A stretch of 64,000 bases of DNA, taken from Quillaja saponaria (lineage: Eukaryota; Streptophyta; Magnoliopsida; Fabales; Quillajaceae). The notes beneath the pieces are model-generated. The model did no database searches, was not told where the DNA came from, and saw only the letters and a program-made list of their open reading frames with translations. The first letter of the stretch is position 1. Each line of letters starts with the position of its first letter. Location: contig CM055607.1 of NCBI GenBank assembly GCA_029379385.1, positions 28,765,235 to 28,829,234 on the forward strand. The letters run 5' to 3'. This document shows positions 12,132 through 25,543 of this stretch, in pieces. Both the position numbers and the translations under genes were made by a program.

Positions 12132-14887
12132 CTGGAAATGAAAATTGCTTCATCCTGTTTAATGTCGTTTGTTTAAGTTGGTCTGTTCCTAATATCTCTT
12201 ATCGTCTGTCCTCTAACAGTCAAAGGTTGCCTTCAATGAGATTCTGAAATATTGTTATAATCCAAGTTCAATAGATTCTTTGTACTTAGAATGATTGTTT
12301 TGTCTCCTGGAAACCCTCATGTATATTTCTTTTTCTTTTTCTTTGTCTATGAATATCTATATAAGTTCGTTAAATTTCCTTGTTATTGATCATCAGGAAA
12401 AAAATTTCCTTGTTAAATTACATGTTTTCCATCAATTATATGATACCAGTATAATCAGCTCAATGTTGGGACCTTAGACTGATTTGCAAGATGGTTTAAT
12501 TCCCTCCAACTCCTTTTCTAAAAAACCTACAGGGTCCTCTATCTCGAGCAAAAAAAATAGCTCCATAACCATTTCTATGATTGTGATCATGATGTCCAAT
12601 TTATGCCAATGAGCTTAACCATTTCATAATGACTTTGATGATAGTATTTGTAAACATAAATGGTAAGAATGTACTTCACCTACCAATACCAATTGTCTGT
12701 CATGTAGAGCTTCAAGCATAGGATAAAGATGAATAGAGTCCCGGGAATCAGGCTGTGAATGGCAGGAAAACATGTGAAATAGAGCTCGTGAAATTGGAAA
12801 TTGTTGTGAGGTGGGTGTTATTAGTTCCTGTTTCTATGACTATACCTGTCTTATATGGTAGAATCCTAGGTGAAGAGTTTCAGACTTCATTCAAAGCATT
12901 CACTTGATGACTCCAAAAAAACAGGTCTTGCATAATATTCCAATCACCACCTCGACATTCAATGCCTTGTTGGGGAGGGATGGTTAGTCGCTTCTAAATC
13001 TGTACTATCTACAAAAGTGGCTTAATGATAAAAAAAAATTATTTTCTTAAATACTTTCATTAAGTAATTATTATTATAGTTATTTTTAGTTGCTATTTTA
13101 CTTTAAATAAATTATTAATTTGTTCTAATTGTTTTTTCAAATTTGTATTTATTTTAGAACTATTGATTTCTATTTTTTTCTTCTCAATATTCATAAAATT
13201 GTAATTTGTTAATAATTATATGTCAATAGTAATTAAGATTAAATTTCTTAATTGTTTTGTTTAATAAGTTCTTAAAAATCATAATTTTTAGTTATTATCA
13301 AATTTATGAATTAAAAAAAATTAAGAGTATAATTTTCATAATTATAATATTGTTGTTTTATGTTTTAATTTAAAAAATTATAAGTTTTTAATAACTATTA
13401 AGAATATAGTTTTTCAGAATTATAATATTTTTGTATTAATTTTAACTCTTCTTCCATCTTAAGAATTGATTTTTTTTTTAATCAATTTATGAATTAATTT
13501 TTTTTGTTAGATTTATCTATTTTTTATGAATATAAAAGTATTTATTGAAAAAAAAATTATTTTTTTAAATACTCTTATGAGTTTACTATTACATGAGTAT
13601 TTTTTTTAGTTCTTACTTTGCTTCAGATGAACTATTTATTTCATTTTATTTGTTTACTTATTTTTTTAATTCTTTCCCCTTTTAATATTAATATGATTGT
13701 AATTGCTTTATGACATTTTTTTTTTATTCTAATTCTTTTTAATATTAATAAATCTATAATTTGTCAATAATTATATATCAATAGTAATTAAGATTGAATT
13801 TCTCAATTTTTTATTTAATAAGTTATACATAATTATAATATTTTTTTTAATTCATCCAATTTTATAAATAAAATTTCTTAGAAAATTTAAAAATATTGAG
13901 AGTATAATTTTTCTAATTTTAATATTATTGTGTTAATTTTTCTTTTATCTTTAGAATTTAAACAACAATTATTTTTTTAAGTTTTTTATTAGTTTTATAT
14001 ATTTGTTTAATGTAATTAATATGGAGTACATTTTTTATTAATTATAATTTTTAATATATATTAATTACTGATAAAATATATGTAACTATCATAAATATGA
14101 TTCACTCATAATGTGTGTATCACAAAAACTAGTAAATAATACACACAAAGATCTACTAAAAAGACAACACACTTAATGTCGTATCAACATCTGATAATTA
14201 ATATATATATGTATATACTTCTATCATTACAAAAGTAAATTGCTAAGTCAAGGAAATGACATATTCATCCTCTTCTCCTTATCTCATATTCTAATTTAAA
14301 GAATTCATTTCTATCTATTGAAAAAATAATATATTTATCTGATTTGATACACTCTTCAATATTTATTGTCGTGGAACTTTTTTACCGATAGAATTTCAGT
14401 TAATGGATAAGGATTTTTCTTTCAAGCATAATTTTTTTTCATTAATTTTTTTTTCCCTAAAAATGGAAGAGTTCGTGTTGATAAGAAAAAATGAAAAATA
14501 TATTTATTTATATTTTACAATCCCTAATGTGTAAGACCACTGGTAAAGATCAAGCATGGACAACATCATGCATGAATCTAAACCCATTTGCATTCAGGCT
14601 TTAGGCAGCTGGTAATTCCCAAGGATGAAAAATTATATCTCATAGCAAATATTAATAAATATGACTATATGAGAAACAAAATCCAAGAATTTGAAATAGT
14701 TTCTCTACGCACTCTTCACTAACGGCCACCTGGGCTTGGTAACTTTACGCAAGAACGTGATAACATTTAAACCAAACTCACACTCTTGCTCCTACATATC
14801 CCGCGCCTTTCATGCCTTCTTTAGCAAGTCCCAGTAAGACTGGCACTCAGAACACTTGAGCTTCTTTTTCATACCCCCAAAGAGGCA
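12132..14887. other. Long AT-rich spacer between TRF-like and DREB2F genes
   Basis: 12132-12990 is unremarkable 3' flank with short ORFs only. 13020-14500 is extremely AT-rich, made of related, diverged A/T motifs (TTAATAATTATATRTCAATAGTAATTAAGAT-like stretches recur near 13206 and 13760), probably a decayed repeat. 14550-14887 is the presumed DREB2F promoter and leader. No coding sequence is seen. Confidence 0.45.
13200..13840. repeat. Diverged direct repeat in AT-rich spacer
   Basis: The stretch beginning at about 13206 (GTTAATAATTATATGTCAAT, then AGTAATTAAGATTAAATTTC) recurs at about 13767 (GTCAATAATTATATATCAAT, then AGTAATTAAGATTGAATTTC) with few changes. This indicates an old duplication about 560 bases apart inside non-coding DNA. 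Only the two copies are visible and I recognise no element family. Confidence 0.45.
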
Positions 14888-15722
14888 ATGGACAAATGTA
14901 GAAAATCTCCATTAAAAGCCATGGAAGAAAGGACCAACGAGAGGTAAAGGCGGCCCTCAGAACGCTTCCTGTGAATACCGAGGGGTTCGACAAAGAACAT
15001 GGGGAAAATGGGTTGCTGAAATAAGAGAGCCAAAGAAGAGAACCAGGCTTTGGCTTGGTTCTTTTGCCACAGCTGAAGAAGCTGCCATGGCTTATGATGA
15101 AGCTGCAAGAAGACTCTATGGACCAGATGCTTACCTCAACCTTCCCCACCTTCAAGCCAACTTCAATTCCCCCATCATATCTCAAAAGTTCAAATGGATG
15201 CCTTCCAAGAATTTCATTTCAATGTTTCCTTCTAGTGGTCTGCTCAATATAAATGCCCAGCCTAGCGTCCATGTCATTCATCAGAGGCTACAAGAAATTA
15301 AGCAGAATAGGGTTCTTAGTTCATCTAGTAATTCAAAGGGTGAAGCTCATACCATAGGCAGCAAAACCCATGCAGAATCAATGGAGGAAAAAGATGCTGA
15401 AACATCATCAGAAAAAATGCTGGGAGATGTTCAAGAGAAACCGCAGATTGATCTGAACGAGTTTCTTCAGCAGCTGGGAATACTGAAGGAAGAAAGCCAC
15501 ACGGAAGGTGCTGACAGCAATGGAAGTCTAGCATTGCAGGAAGCTTCATCATCAAGAGATTATAACAATGAATTTGGAGACTTTGCTGACAAGAGTTTCA
15601 ACTGGGATGCACTGATTGAGATGCATGGAATTGCAGACAATCAGGGATCAGAAGCCAGTCACTTTCAACTATATGACATAAACGAGGAGCTAGCCTTTCC
15701 TACTTCCCTTTGGAACTTCTAA
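14888..15722 (+). CDS. DREB2F: DREB2F-like AP2/ERF transcription factor with a one-base frameshift
   Basis: A single exon. The N-terminus from ATG 14888 reads [10 protein letters not shown] and then runs out of frame. Skipping one base of the AAAA run 14914-14917 gives the DREB2-type basic motif ([20 protein letters not shown]) followed by a full AP2 domain at about residues 29-86 ([51 protein letters not shown]). The rest is an acidic activation region ending SLWNF at TAA 15720-15722. The corrected length is 277 residues, normal for DREB2F. DREB2 factors bind the dehydration-responsive element (A/GCCGAC) in the nucleus. As the sequence stands, translation from 14888 ends after 19 codons at TAA 14945-14947; the next in-frame ATG (15087) lies inside the AP2 domain and would give no working DNA-binding domain. 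Confidence 0.85.
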
Positions 15723-16904
15723 GAGGATGTACTAGTTTTTCAGAAAACAGGCTACTTTGTCTAGGTCTGGTGTTAGGAGTTAGCAGTTAGTCACTCTAGG
15801 CTATAAATTAGTCGTTTCTGGATCTACTACCACTATTCCTTCCCGTTAGTCCATGGTGTACCAGTCCAAATCTGTTGGCAGTCCTTAGTTCACTTTTCCT
15901 AAGACAGAGAGGAGCTTATTCAGTTGTGGAAGAGGAGCTTATTCACAGAATCCAACCTATTTTGGCAAATGGGTGATGTATACTCATGAAAATTTTGGGT
16001 TACTAAATAGAATAACAGGACTCTGTTTCCTTCTGCTTTTGCTTAATTCCAGTCTCATGGAGGAAACATTGAGAAGAAGCATGTGAGAAAAACCATTTAA
16101 AACACTAATATCCTTAACTTCGGCCTACCAGATCCATCATTTTTCTTCCACTTTTGTGATTCGCATGCATATCCACCATTGCATTTCATGAGAATGAAGC
16201 AAGCTTATGTGTTATCAAAAGAATCCTGTTGGGAAGCTAAAAAGACATGAAAAAGGAAACAGAATAATTGCATGAGCTGATTATGAAAACGACAAACTGT
16301 TAAATTTGTGCTCCCTTATCCTTTCTTTGGCCTTCTGATGATTGTAATTTAACTGTTCGAGCTTCTGAAATTTGATCCAAGAGCAAAACTGTTGGATCAA
16401 ACTGCAGACAGGGAAATGTCTTAGAAGAATAAAATCCAGTGGAGCTAAATACAATCCAGTGATGATGACTGTTGCTTAAAATGTTCTGGTAAGCACCTTC
16501 ATTCAATAAGGAAGTTCAGTATGACATTACAATGGAGTCAACCAGCAAACGTCCAGCATCTAGCATGATTTAGTAGTACATTATCTTTTTCAGAACAGTA
16601 AGTCTAATCTTTAACAAAGATGATATATTACTTTATGTTTTACATTATAATAATCATATTGATAAATAATGGAGATATGACTCTACAAGTAGTAAATAAT
16701 AATAATAAGAAAATCAAACTTCTTTCATCCGGAAAACAGGCATTTTTCTTATTTTCGTAAAGTACAATTTTCTTTCCTTCCAAATATGAGCAAATGGAGC
16801 TCTTAAGGAACCATCATAACCTACATTTTTTAAATCACCAAATACAACAAACAGATTGATGATGATTCAACAAATCGGTAAAATATCTGAACCTTGCGTT
16901 TTGT
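15723..16904. other. Convergent intergenic region between DREB2F and the helicase 3' ends
   Basis: 3' flanks of two genes that converge here. No conserved ORF on either strand and no recognisable mobile element. 16630-16730 is AT-rich. Confidence 0.45.
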
Positions 16905-19900
16905 CTATTCATTCTGGTATTCAGAGGCACTTAGATACTCACCATGCTCTTCAAAGTACTCAATTAATCGCTTCAAGAATCCATCACTACTTACTGTCTC
17001 TGTGTCGCAGACAAGACAACATTGCCTTCTTGCCCGTGTCACAGCCACGTTCATTCGCCGGCGATCACTCAGAAAACCCACCTGAAATGTACAAAGAATT
17101 TCAAAGTCAATAGTCAATACTGTTATATAACAACACTAACTAAAACTTTGCCATGTAACACCTAAATAAAATGAATACCAAATATGATAGAAATACCTCT
17201 TTCTTCGAGTTAGATCGAACCATTGATATAATAATGGCTTCCTTCTCTCGCCCCTGGAAGCCATCAACCGTTGAGATTTCCAGTTCCTTCAGCCGATCTT
17301 CATTGCTTTTCAACATCTTCAGCAAGACAACCTGTAATAATTGTCACAGAATGGGTAAGCAAAAAAATATCTATCATATTATCATCCTTTATGGTACTTA
17401 CTAAATTGTGAAGCTCATGGGAATAAGAGTCCAAGACATTTGGCAAAAGTTCATTAGTCCTTTATACCTGTGCAGCATAAGGGGTGATGATTCCAATATC
17501 AGAAGCATGAACACCACTTTGCACAAGTCTCTTCGCATGGGCCATAGCAACCTCAGCTTCACCTTCATTCAAAGTGCTATCTTCTTCATCTTTCTTTTCT
17601 TCCATGTCACACCTGAAGCACATAAGTGTAAGGCTATAACCTACTAGCTGTACATATGAATTTCCTCTATCAGAATATAAGTGCAACAGGAAACCATGTG
17701 GAGAACAGATGAACCTATTCCTCTTTCTCATGACATTCAAATAAACTTGCTTTAGCAGCATTTCTAATAAATCTTGTTTTAATACTCATCCAGTGACATT
17801 TATTTCCAGATGGTTGGGGGTTTATTAAACTTATCAGTTATCACTAGATAAAAAAGGCTGCTATGTTTATCAAGAGAATTATTGGAATTATTTTACATTT
17901 CCAAACTCCCTCTTGGTGCAATATCAAATAATCCTGAATGACACATCAACATATAACAGTAGACCGCATACCCAGTTATGTCTATGAGAAGAAGAGTTGG
18001 TTCGGTTGTAGAGGTCCTCTTAACATTGTCAAGATCAGAAAGCATATGAGCAGCAACACTTGAATGGGCTTTAACCTGTGATAACACACAAGTCATAACC
18101 ATGCAGGAGAAATATATAATGATCTTTGTTTACATACCAAATAATTATGTTACATAGTGGTCCAAAATATAGACAAGATTTGAGCAGTCTGAGCACCTTA
18201 CTGCTGTAAAGCTCTTTAGATGACCACTCCATAATAAGTTCATGCATGCGATACTGGACAGTTAGCATAGACGTGACTTCATCTCGATACATTTCTGCAA
18301 GACGTTCGAAAAGGGTTCTTCCTAAGCCTTTCTTCTCAGCCTCAACACTTTGAATTGTTGGAGGAAGCTGAAGATGGTCCCCTGCAAGTATACATCTTGA
18401 ACCCTAAAACAATGAACTCAGATTTTTAATTAGTGTTCATAATTACATGCTCTGCAACTGCTGTTGATTTGCTTATAATTAGTGGAACATTAGATTTCTT
18501 TGCTCTCATATAAAAAGTAAACATAATTGAATAAACTTTCAAAAGGAACCCATAAATAACTAGATCTTAATGCTCCTGAATCCCAAATTGAGATGAAAAC
18601 CATGATTCGTATACACCAGCGTTATTTTGTAAATATCATAGCAATAAAGCATTCAATTGCACGCATTACAATATCAACTGAACTTAATTGTAATCTTTAA
18701 CATCTAGCTCGCATTGACTCCAAGACTAACATTGACTTTCTTTCTTTTTTTGCCTAAGATAAAGGGGAACGGCCCCTTGGGCCTGGGGAAGAGGTTGAAG
18801 GAGATAAACCAACAAATCACTGGCCAAGGTTAGAGCCTTGAACCTTGGACCTCGCATACTACCACTGGGTGCCAACTGAGCTAAGGTTCACTTGCCACGA
18901 CTAACATTGACATCATTGATGGACAAAGTTGGAAAATCGTGCTGTGCTGATAAACTCCATAGTTTCTTTGTAAAGGAGCATCTTAAACATAACTCTTTTA
19001 CCATAAAAGCTGAAAACATGATTTTGATTTTCAAATTATGCACGTCTTTTGAATTTATTGTCCTTGAGAAACCAACATTAATCAGAGTTTTACTTTATAT
19101 CAGTATTTCTTTGAAGATCGCTACTGTTTATCTTTCTTTTTTTTCCTTTCCCCTTTTCCCTTTTCCCCTTCATTAAACAGGTCATATGAAGTTTCCAAAC
19201 ATGCAAAATATGTCATAATAATTATTATTAATCTGGAAGAGATATAAAAAAGTGAGAACATGAGATTATATAACCAACTTTAAAACGTAAATGTCAATGT
19301 AGATGTCTGCTTGCAGACATTAAACCATTACCTTCAGCAGGGGTATCCAGCATGCTATCTCAAGCGCCTGAGCAGCTTCATCAATAATAACTAAATCAAA
19401 TGAAGTGTTGTTCAGCTTCTGAGAAGATGCCCCAATCAAAGTTGTTAAAACCACGTCTGTGTTTTTAATTACGTCTGTCACAGCAAGCTGCTGCCTTTTT
19501 CGCTCTTCCTTTGACAGAGTCCTAAGCTCCTTCTGTATGTTCCTTCGTGTGCTTTTATCTTTAGTTTTCAGCAACTTCCCATTTAATGCCTGAAAAAAAT
19601 AGTTATATATTGTGATAAAGAATATTACTTCTACAAAGGGACACTTATCTAATACTCAAACATGAAGTACTGGTGTCTCAAAGACTTCCATTTATGAACT
19701 AGATGGGAAACTTCACCAGCCTGGAGCTGGTGAAACTTCCCCAGTTCCTAGTATCTGTATAATGTAGATGGTGAAGATAACGTGTCTGTAACAACAATGC
19801 TTGCGAAGTAAACTTTTGGCAGCATAAATCAGTCCACTCCGCTTTACATCACTTTGGAGAAACAACCATATTATAAACCATGCAAACATCCATTAGGCTC

Positions 19901-22900
19901 CAGGTATTCACACACATAAAATATATATATTCAATATCCTTAAAAAATTCTCACAAAGTTTTAGCAATAAGTTATTTACTAGTAGTTATATATGGAACTG
20001 TAAAAAGACAAGTTTACCCAGTTAGACTTAAATTTTATTCTAATTCCCTACCTTCATTTCTTTTCGAATGTCATTTGCAAGAGCACTATTATCACCTCGC
20101 AAAACCTAACAGAAAAAGAAATCAAATATATAAGGATGGCAAGTTAATCAAGCATAGCAAGCCCTTATGTAGAAAAGAGCATAATAAATGGTATAGTAGT
20201 TTATCTACTTTGAAATATAAATACTAGAGAAAGAAGAAATTATCTGATCCATCATTTTTCAAAAAAGAAGAAGATCCTTCATCAGTCACTAAAAGTTGAT
20301 GTAGTATTGGCACACCTGTGCGTCTAATGCACTGTCTAATACTTGAGGTAGTAAACGTGCGGGATGCCCCAGTCTCACCAACTTGACTCTAATGAAAGAA
20401 TAGGAAATCAAAAATGAGTAATCTAGTTTGACTTTCTATGAGTCAAGAACAGGATGAAAAACTGTGGAGAACAGTTAAGAAGAAGAACAGTCAAGAAAAA
20501 GAATCCTCAGAATCAGCAAGGCAATGTTTACACTTACTCCAAAATAGGATTTACAGGAAATTAGGGCATCAACATACCTGTGTGGAGCAAGTCGCTCAAC
20601 AATGTTGTCAACAGCAATATTTGAGGCAGCACAAACAAGAATCTTTGATCCACGTTTCACTTCTTGTAATATGATCTCCACAACTGTAGTGGTTTTACCC
20701 GTTCCAGGTGGTCCATGCAGCAAAAATACATTCTTTGAAGATAGAGCCTTTGAAATGGCATCTTTCTTTGGCAGATAAAAAACAGAGATAATTAACTTTG
20801 TGGAAATGAAGTACCCATGAAACTAAAAATGCATTTGTTCACTCAGAAACACACCATAATACTCTTTATATGTCAATTAACACCATAAAACCAACCTACA
20901 GGAATGGTCTTCGACCTAGTAAAGCTACACTTAAATTCAATTCAAGAATTTTAAGCACTGGGTCATAATAGAAACTATAATAAGTAAGTTCAATAATAAT
21001 GCAGCGACTTATAAGTAACTGATTTCAATCACCCAGAAGAACAATTCCAGTGCATCAATTTTAGACTGTTTCACAAATTTTTTTGGCTAGCATTCAGAAT
21101 GTTCTGAAATAAAATTTTCACTTCCACTTACTATAAATAACTTATATTCCAAAGCACCTTTTGGGAAGTGTGATGCATTTAATAAACATTTTTATTCACA
21201 TATGTGCAAGCATCAAAGGAAAACTGCGAGCAAGTTGCAATAACTTAATTATAAATCTCACAAATCTCTTATCCAAAAAATAATAAAAATGAAATAAATA
21301 TAAAATGACATCATCTATATCTGAAGAGGTAGACTTTACATCTCATAGCATATGATATATCTTGAGTCTCTCCTTTAAATACTCCTAATTACTTAGCAAA
21401 CATCAGATATGGAATATGTTACATGTCACTCGGCCCCACTCTCACCATGTAACTATCAGACATTTACAACAACATAAGAGAGAAAATATTCCAGGCTAAC
21501 AGTGAACATAATGTATTCTACTAATACGAGCAAAATAACCATCCTAAATTTTCATTCAGAGATTTCTTGGTAAGTGGAAACCAGATAGGATTCATAAAAC
21601 AAAGCTTTAACTTAGTGAGTAATCACGAATCATCCAATGAAAACCAAATTGAGAATTTGATGTAAGGACATAGAATCAATATTGCGAAGAGACCTACTGA
21701 CAAATGGCAATTGAAATCTCTAGGGTTTATTGCTATGCTAGTGATAAAGGCATAAACACCTTAAAAGTATGATTCAAAAATAATTTGTAACAGTAATGAA
21801 CTCTTTTAATAGATAAAATTTGAAATGCAAGGACTTAGGCTTACACACCTGAGAGTGATCAAGTTTACGGTTAAAGGGAATGAAGGAGATATCTTTCTTG
21901 GACACTGTTGGAGGCCTCTCTCCAAACAATATAGGAATCATATCAGAAGCAGGACCCCTGTGCACACCTTTACTAAGTTGTATTAAGGCATCCTTCATTT
22001 TACGATATGTAACCTGCATAGTCAATAAACATTTGCATCTTTTATTTTCCAAGGCAAGTACCAATTTAGGAGCAGAAGCTAGATCAATGATTCAATATAT
22101 TAATAAATTGCATGGAGCAAGAAATATCTCCAAAAAAAAAAAAACTATTATAGAATACCTTCTATACAATACTTATAAGAACCTTCGGCAACTAGAACAA
22201 TTTCAATAAATAACATTGTGAACTTCATAAAGATCCTATAGGAAAAGAAGGGGGGAGAAAAGAGTACAGATTTCATCAAGGAACACAGAAACTCAATCAA
22301 TTATTTAATTAATAACAGAACTGCAGTTGAAGTATGTAAAATTTCAAGATAATGTGAAAATCAATAAACATTCGACCTCATTAGCCACTTTCTCCAGCCG
22401 TAGGGAACTATTTAAACCTTCTTCTGGAATATCATCAAAAGCAACAGTAATTGACGAGTCCTGTTCATTGTGCACATAAATATAGAAATAAAAGGTAAGA
22501 GAGTAGGATCAGCATATCACTAACACCATGACCAACAAACCACATCCCACAATCTGAGTAAGTCAGAATTACCTTTAACCTGTAAACAACACCTTGTCCA
22601 AGGGCAGCAGACCCCAAATCAGCCTTGTTGAGTTTTAAAACAACAACATCATGAGTGCTAAACTGCAAAGAGAAAAAAAAGATGAAGAAGAAATAGAGAG
22701 GAGCGAATCCAAAAACTGGAACAAATGAAAATGCCACTTCAATTACATATAAGAGAATTAGCATAGAGCTTAGGTGTGCAGAAGAACTGAGATTAAAAGG
22801 GACATCAGACTAACTAAAAGGGAAAAACTCTGCATAACAATAGCAGGATATCATCACATAGAATACTAAAGACATCACCTTTTAAATTTATACGAGTACA

Positions 22901-24326
22901 AAAAAAAAAAATGAGTTAAGCTGTCATAAACAGTGTCAAAGAACAAATATGACCTTGAAAGTTTAAATTAAAAGGTAATTATAGAAACTATGGATTTTTT
23001 TTACCTTGTGAGCAGGAAGAACGTCTCCTTTAGTGGACTGAAACTCAATAAGACTTTTCCCCATAAGCCCTGTCTAATGCCAGAATCAGAGAAAGGGAAA
23101 AAGTTCAAAATTTGAATTCAACTCATTATATTAGCTGAAGTAATCCTTTTTTGCTTCTGGGTAAACAATGAAACAAGAAAAGTAAAAAAGAGAATGTATC
23201 AAAAATTTTGCTTGCTTCCTTTTCTTTGCCTCCATTTTCACATCAAGAAATTAGTAAGAAACTTATAAGACAAAAACAAGAATGCAAGACTGGTTAATAA
23301 AAAATTACAAAATAAACAACCTGAGCATCTACACACTTCAAATTGAGGATTGTTGATCCCCTCTTTTGAGCAGTATCTAAATTTCTCGATGTGCCTGAAC
23401 TGATTGAGGCTGATATCTCAGCTTCCTAAGACAACAAAAGAAAAAAAAAAAGATAAAAAAAAATTATAGCATTCATCAGTTTCGAAATAGTGGCATCATA
23501 AATATGTCTGAAGATACTATCGATTTACTACATTCTAAGTCATATTAATGATTAGTATTTTTGCAAATTTAAACTTACAAATTTAGAACCACCCATTGTT
23601 CCCCTCTGATGATTGTAGTGCCCCTATGATAGGATCCTTTTCTGGAAATGAAGATTTTCTATGGAAAAAAAAAAAAAAACACTGCCTAATAGAAACTACC
23701 CTAAGCTAGGAGAGAATACTCAGCTAGAACCTATGAATATCAATTCAAATTCTGGAGGCCTGCATACGGAGCTCAAATCCGGTATTTTAACTTCCTGTAC
23801 AGTAACAAACTTGCTAACAAGTCCAATGAGCTGCTACCAGCTGTACAAAAAACCCATAAGCTCATCTCCTTCACTGAAACGTTGCTTCCTCTTCATTTAT
23901 TTGATCACAAAACGATACTGTTTCGATTAGTGTGTGTAACACCTTATTGATAGAGAAACTGTAAACTAAGGTCTACAATTGCAGATTCGAAATCCTAATA
24001 CCAGAGTCTCCAAGCACAGCAAACAACCCAGATACTGGGTAGCTTAAAAAATCAAACTTTGACAAGTTTAAACAGTTCCCATCATACACCTTCAAGATAA
24101 ACTAGGAAACTTATTGACTAGACAAGCCACTCCGGCATTGGTACGGAAAATTGCTGGAAGTAACTCAATCATCACACAATTTTAGTTCAAGAAAAGGTAG
24201 AACATAACTTCTACACACGCACACACTCAAATTAACCTTTTCCAAATCAATGAGAGGGTTCGTGAGTGAGACAAATTGTTCCAGAGAGAGAGCTGATGGT
24301 GCCTTCTTGGTCTTCCCTCCATCCAT
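16905..24326 (-). CDS. SMUBP2: UPF1-like SF1 helicase, SMUBP2/IGHMBP2 type
   Basis: Fifteen exons on the minus strand: 24326-24237, 23425-23321, 23073-23005, 22662-22573, 22460-22377, 22013-21849, 20765-20578, 20388-20316, 20105-20052, 19589-19332, 18403-18197, 18075-17972, 17612-17468, 17331-17197, 17081-16905. They sum to 1944 nt, giving an intact 647-residue protein. Visible SF1 motifs: Walker A GPPGTGKT (219-226), DEAA box IIDEAA (about 374-379), GDHLQLPPT (about 400-408), [16 protein letters not shown] (about 566) and the arginine-finger motif [13 protein letters not shown] (596-608). The N-terminal beta-barrel region ([14 protein letters not shown]) matches the family. It should be an ATP-dependent 5'-3' RNA/DNA helicase, by homology to IGHMBP2. 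Like the plant homologue I remember (At2g03270, about 640 aa), it lacks the R3H and AN1 zinc-finger tail of the animal protein. The start is fixed by an upstream in-frame stop. Confidence 0.93.
18737..18898 (-). mobile_element. tRNA-derived SINE in a helicase intron, with 13-bp target-site duplication
   Basis: Read on the minus strand, the head begins near 18898 and carries an RNA polymerase III A box (TAGCTCAGTTGG) and, 35-40 bases on, a B box (GGTTCAAGGCTC), the spacing of a tRNA. A tRNA-unrelated body follows, then an A-rich tail (CAAAAAAAGAAAGAAA) at 18737. The insert is flanked by perfect 13-bp direct repeats GACTAACATTGAC at 18724-18736 and 18899-18911. The intact duplication suggests a fairly recent insertion. 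It lies in the intron between exons 10 and 11, in sense with the helicase gene. The family is not identified. Confidence 0.85.
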
Positions 24327-24571
24327 TGCCTCTGCGGCTGCTGCTGCTCCTCCTCCTGTTCAACAGAGTCGAGAGAAAGGGTAGCAACGTCAACCAAAAT
24401 GCCGTCGCTATGAGTTTTGTGTATTTCGTTTTTTGCTTTTTTTTTTTTATTTTTAATGGAAATTTGTTATTTTCTTACTCTTTCTTTCCATTTGAAGCAT
24501 AGATTATTTGTGAAATCTTTTATTAATTTTGTCCTCCTTTACATACGTCAATCATCTAAATTTTTCTACTG

Positions 24572-24624
<53 letters not shown>

Positions 24625-25543
24625 AAATTCAGTTAAAATAAACACCTTATTAATTTGGTATCTGTTATAATTTTTTAAGAGTGTATTTTTGTTGATATGT
24701 TACCACTAAATATGGTAAAAACATGATTGTAATGTCTACCGACCTAAGAAGTTTGTTTTAACCATTTTTTATTTAGCTGGTATTTTTGTGTACAAATTAG
24801 TGATGATTAGATACACAACACATACTAATATATGAAGGAAAAAAAAAAACACAAGCGGCCCCAAATTAATAATGAGGGTCATCTCTATTAAGGTGATGCT
24901 CATGCAAGGAGTATCTTTCCCCCTTACACATAACATTATATTCTCTTAATTACTTATTAGTATTAAATATTTATTTTGTGATCATTGAAAAAAGGCATGG
25001 CTGAAAGGTCACCAATCTAAGAACGATGCTCCTCGTAGTTGTTTGAGTATAAATATTCAAATGAGATTTGATGTGGAAGGATGTGATTTGGTTAGTGATC
25101 ACTGGAGCATGTTGGAGAAGAACACATCCTTGAGGAGGTAGTGATCTTTGATTAGCATTTTGGAAAAGAACACAGCATAGTGGTTACCACTTCATAACTT
25201 GGATTTAAATTGAAGAGGATATGCAAAATTGTTAGTATAAAGAAAGAAGGAAGCTGGAGTTACCCTTTTTCTATATATATATTTCCATATAAGCTGAGAG
25301 AAGAGGCTATTTAATTTTTTGTCTATCTCAACAGGACAATAACTCAGGAGCAAAAGACATACATGCACATTTGATTACATGTAAAAACTTGCCAACTTTG
25401 ATTGGAATGTTGTTTTGACTAGGTGTTGGAATATCTAATCCATTACTTGAATTTTACCTCATGCTGTATGTTCATTTTCATGACGAAGCCTTCAGCTATT
25501 GCATTCTTCAGAAATTGGCTTCCTGTATATATAGCAAGGCTTC
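24327..25543. other. Spacer between ExAD 3' end and helicase 5' end
   Basis: Holds the helicase promoter/leader (about 24327-24420, GC-richer) and the ExAD 3' flank. A (TA)n run lies at 24578-24622. Otherwise AT-rich, with no conserved ORF. Confidence 0.45.
24578..24622. repeat. (TA)n microsatellite
   Basis: An uninterrupted alternating TA tract of about 45 bases upstream of the helicase start codon. It is likely length-variable and of no coding value. Confidence 0.95.

Noticed and set aside
14888..15087. An intron explaining the DREB2F frame break
   Set aside because: Protein similarity is continuous on both sides of the A-run with no residues missing, so there is no room for an intron.
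18830..18898. tRNA gene on the minus strand
   Set aside because: A and B boxes are present but no acceptor-stem pairing closes the cloverleaf, and the sequence runs into a body with an A-rich tail between direct repeats: a SINE head, not a tRNA.
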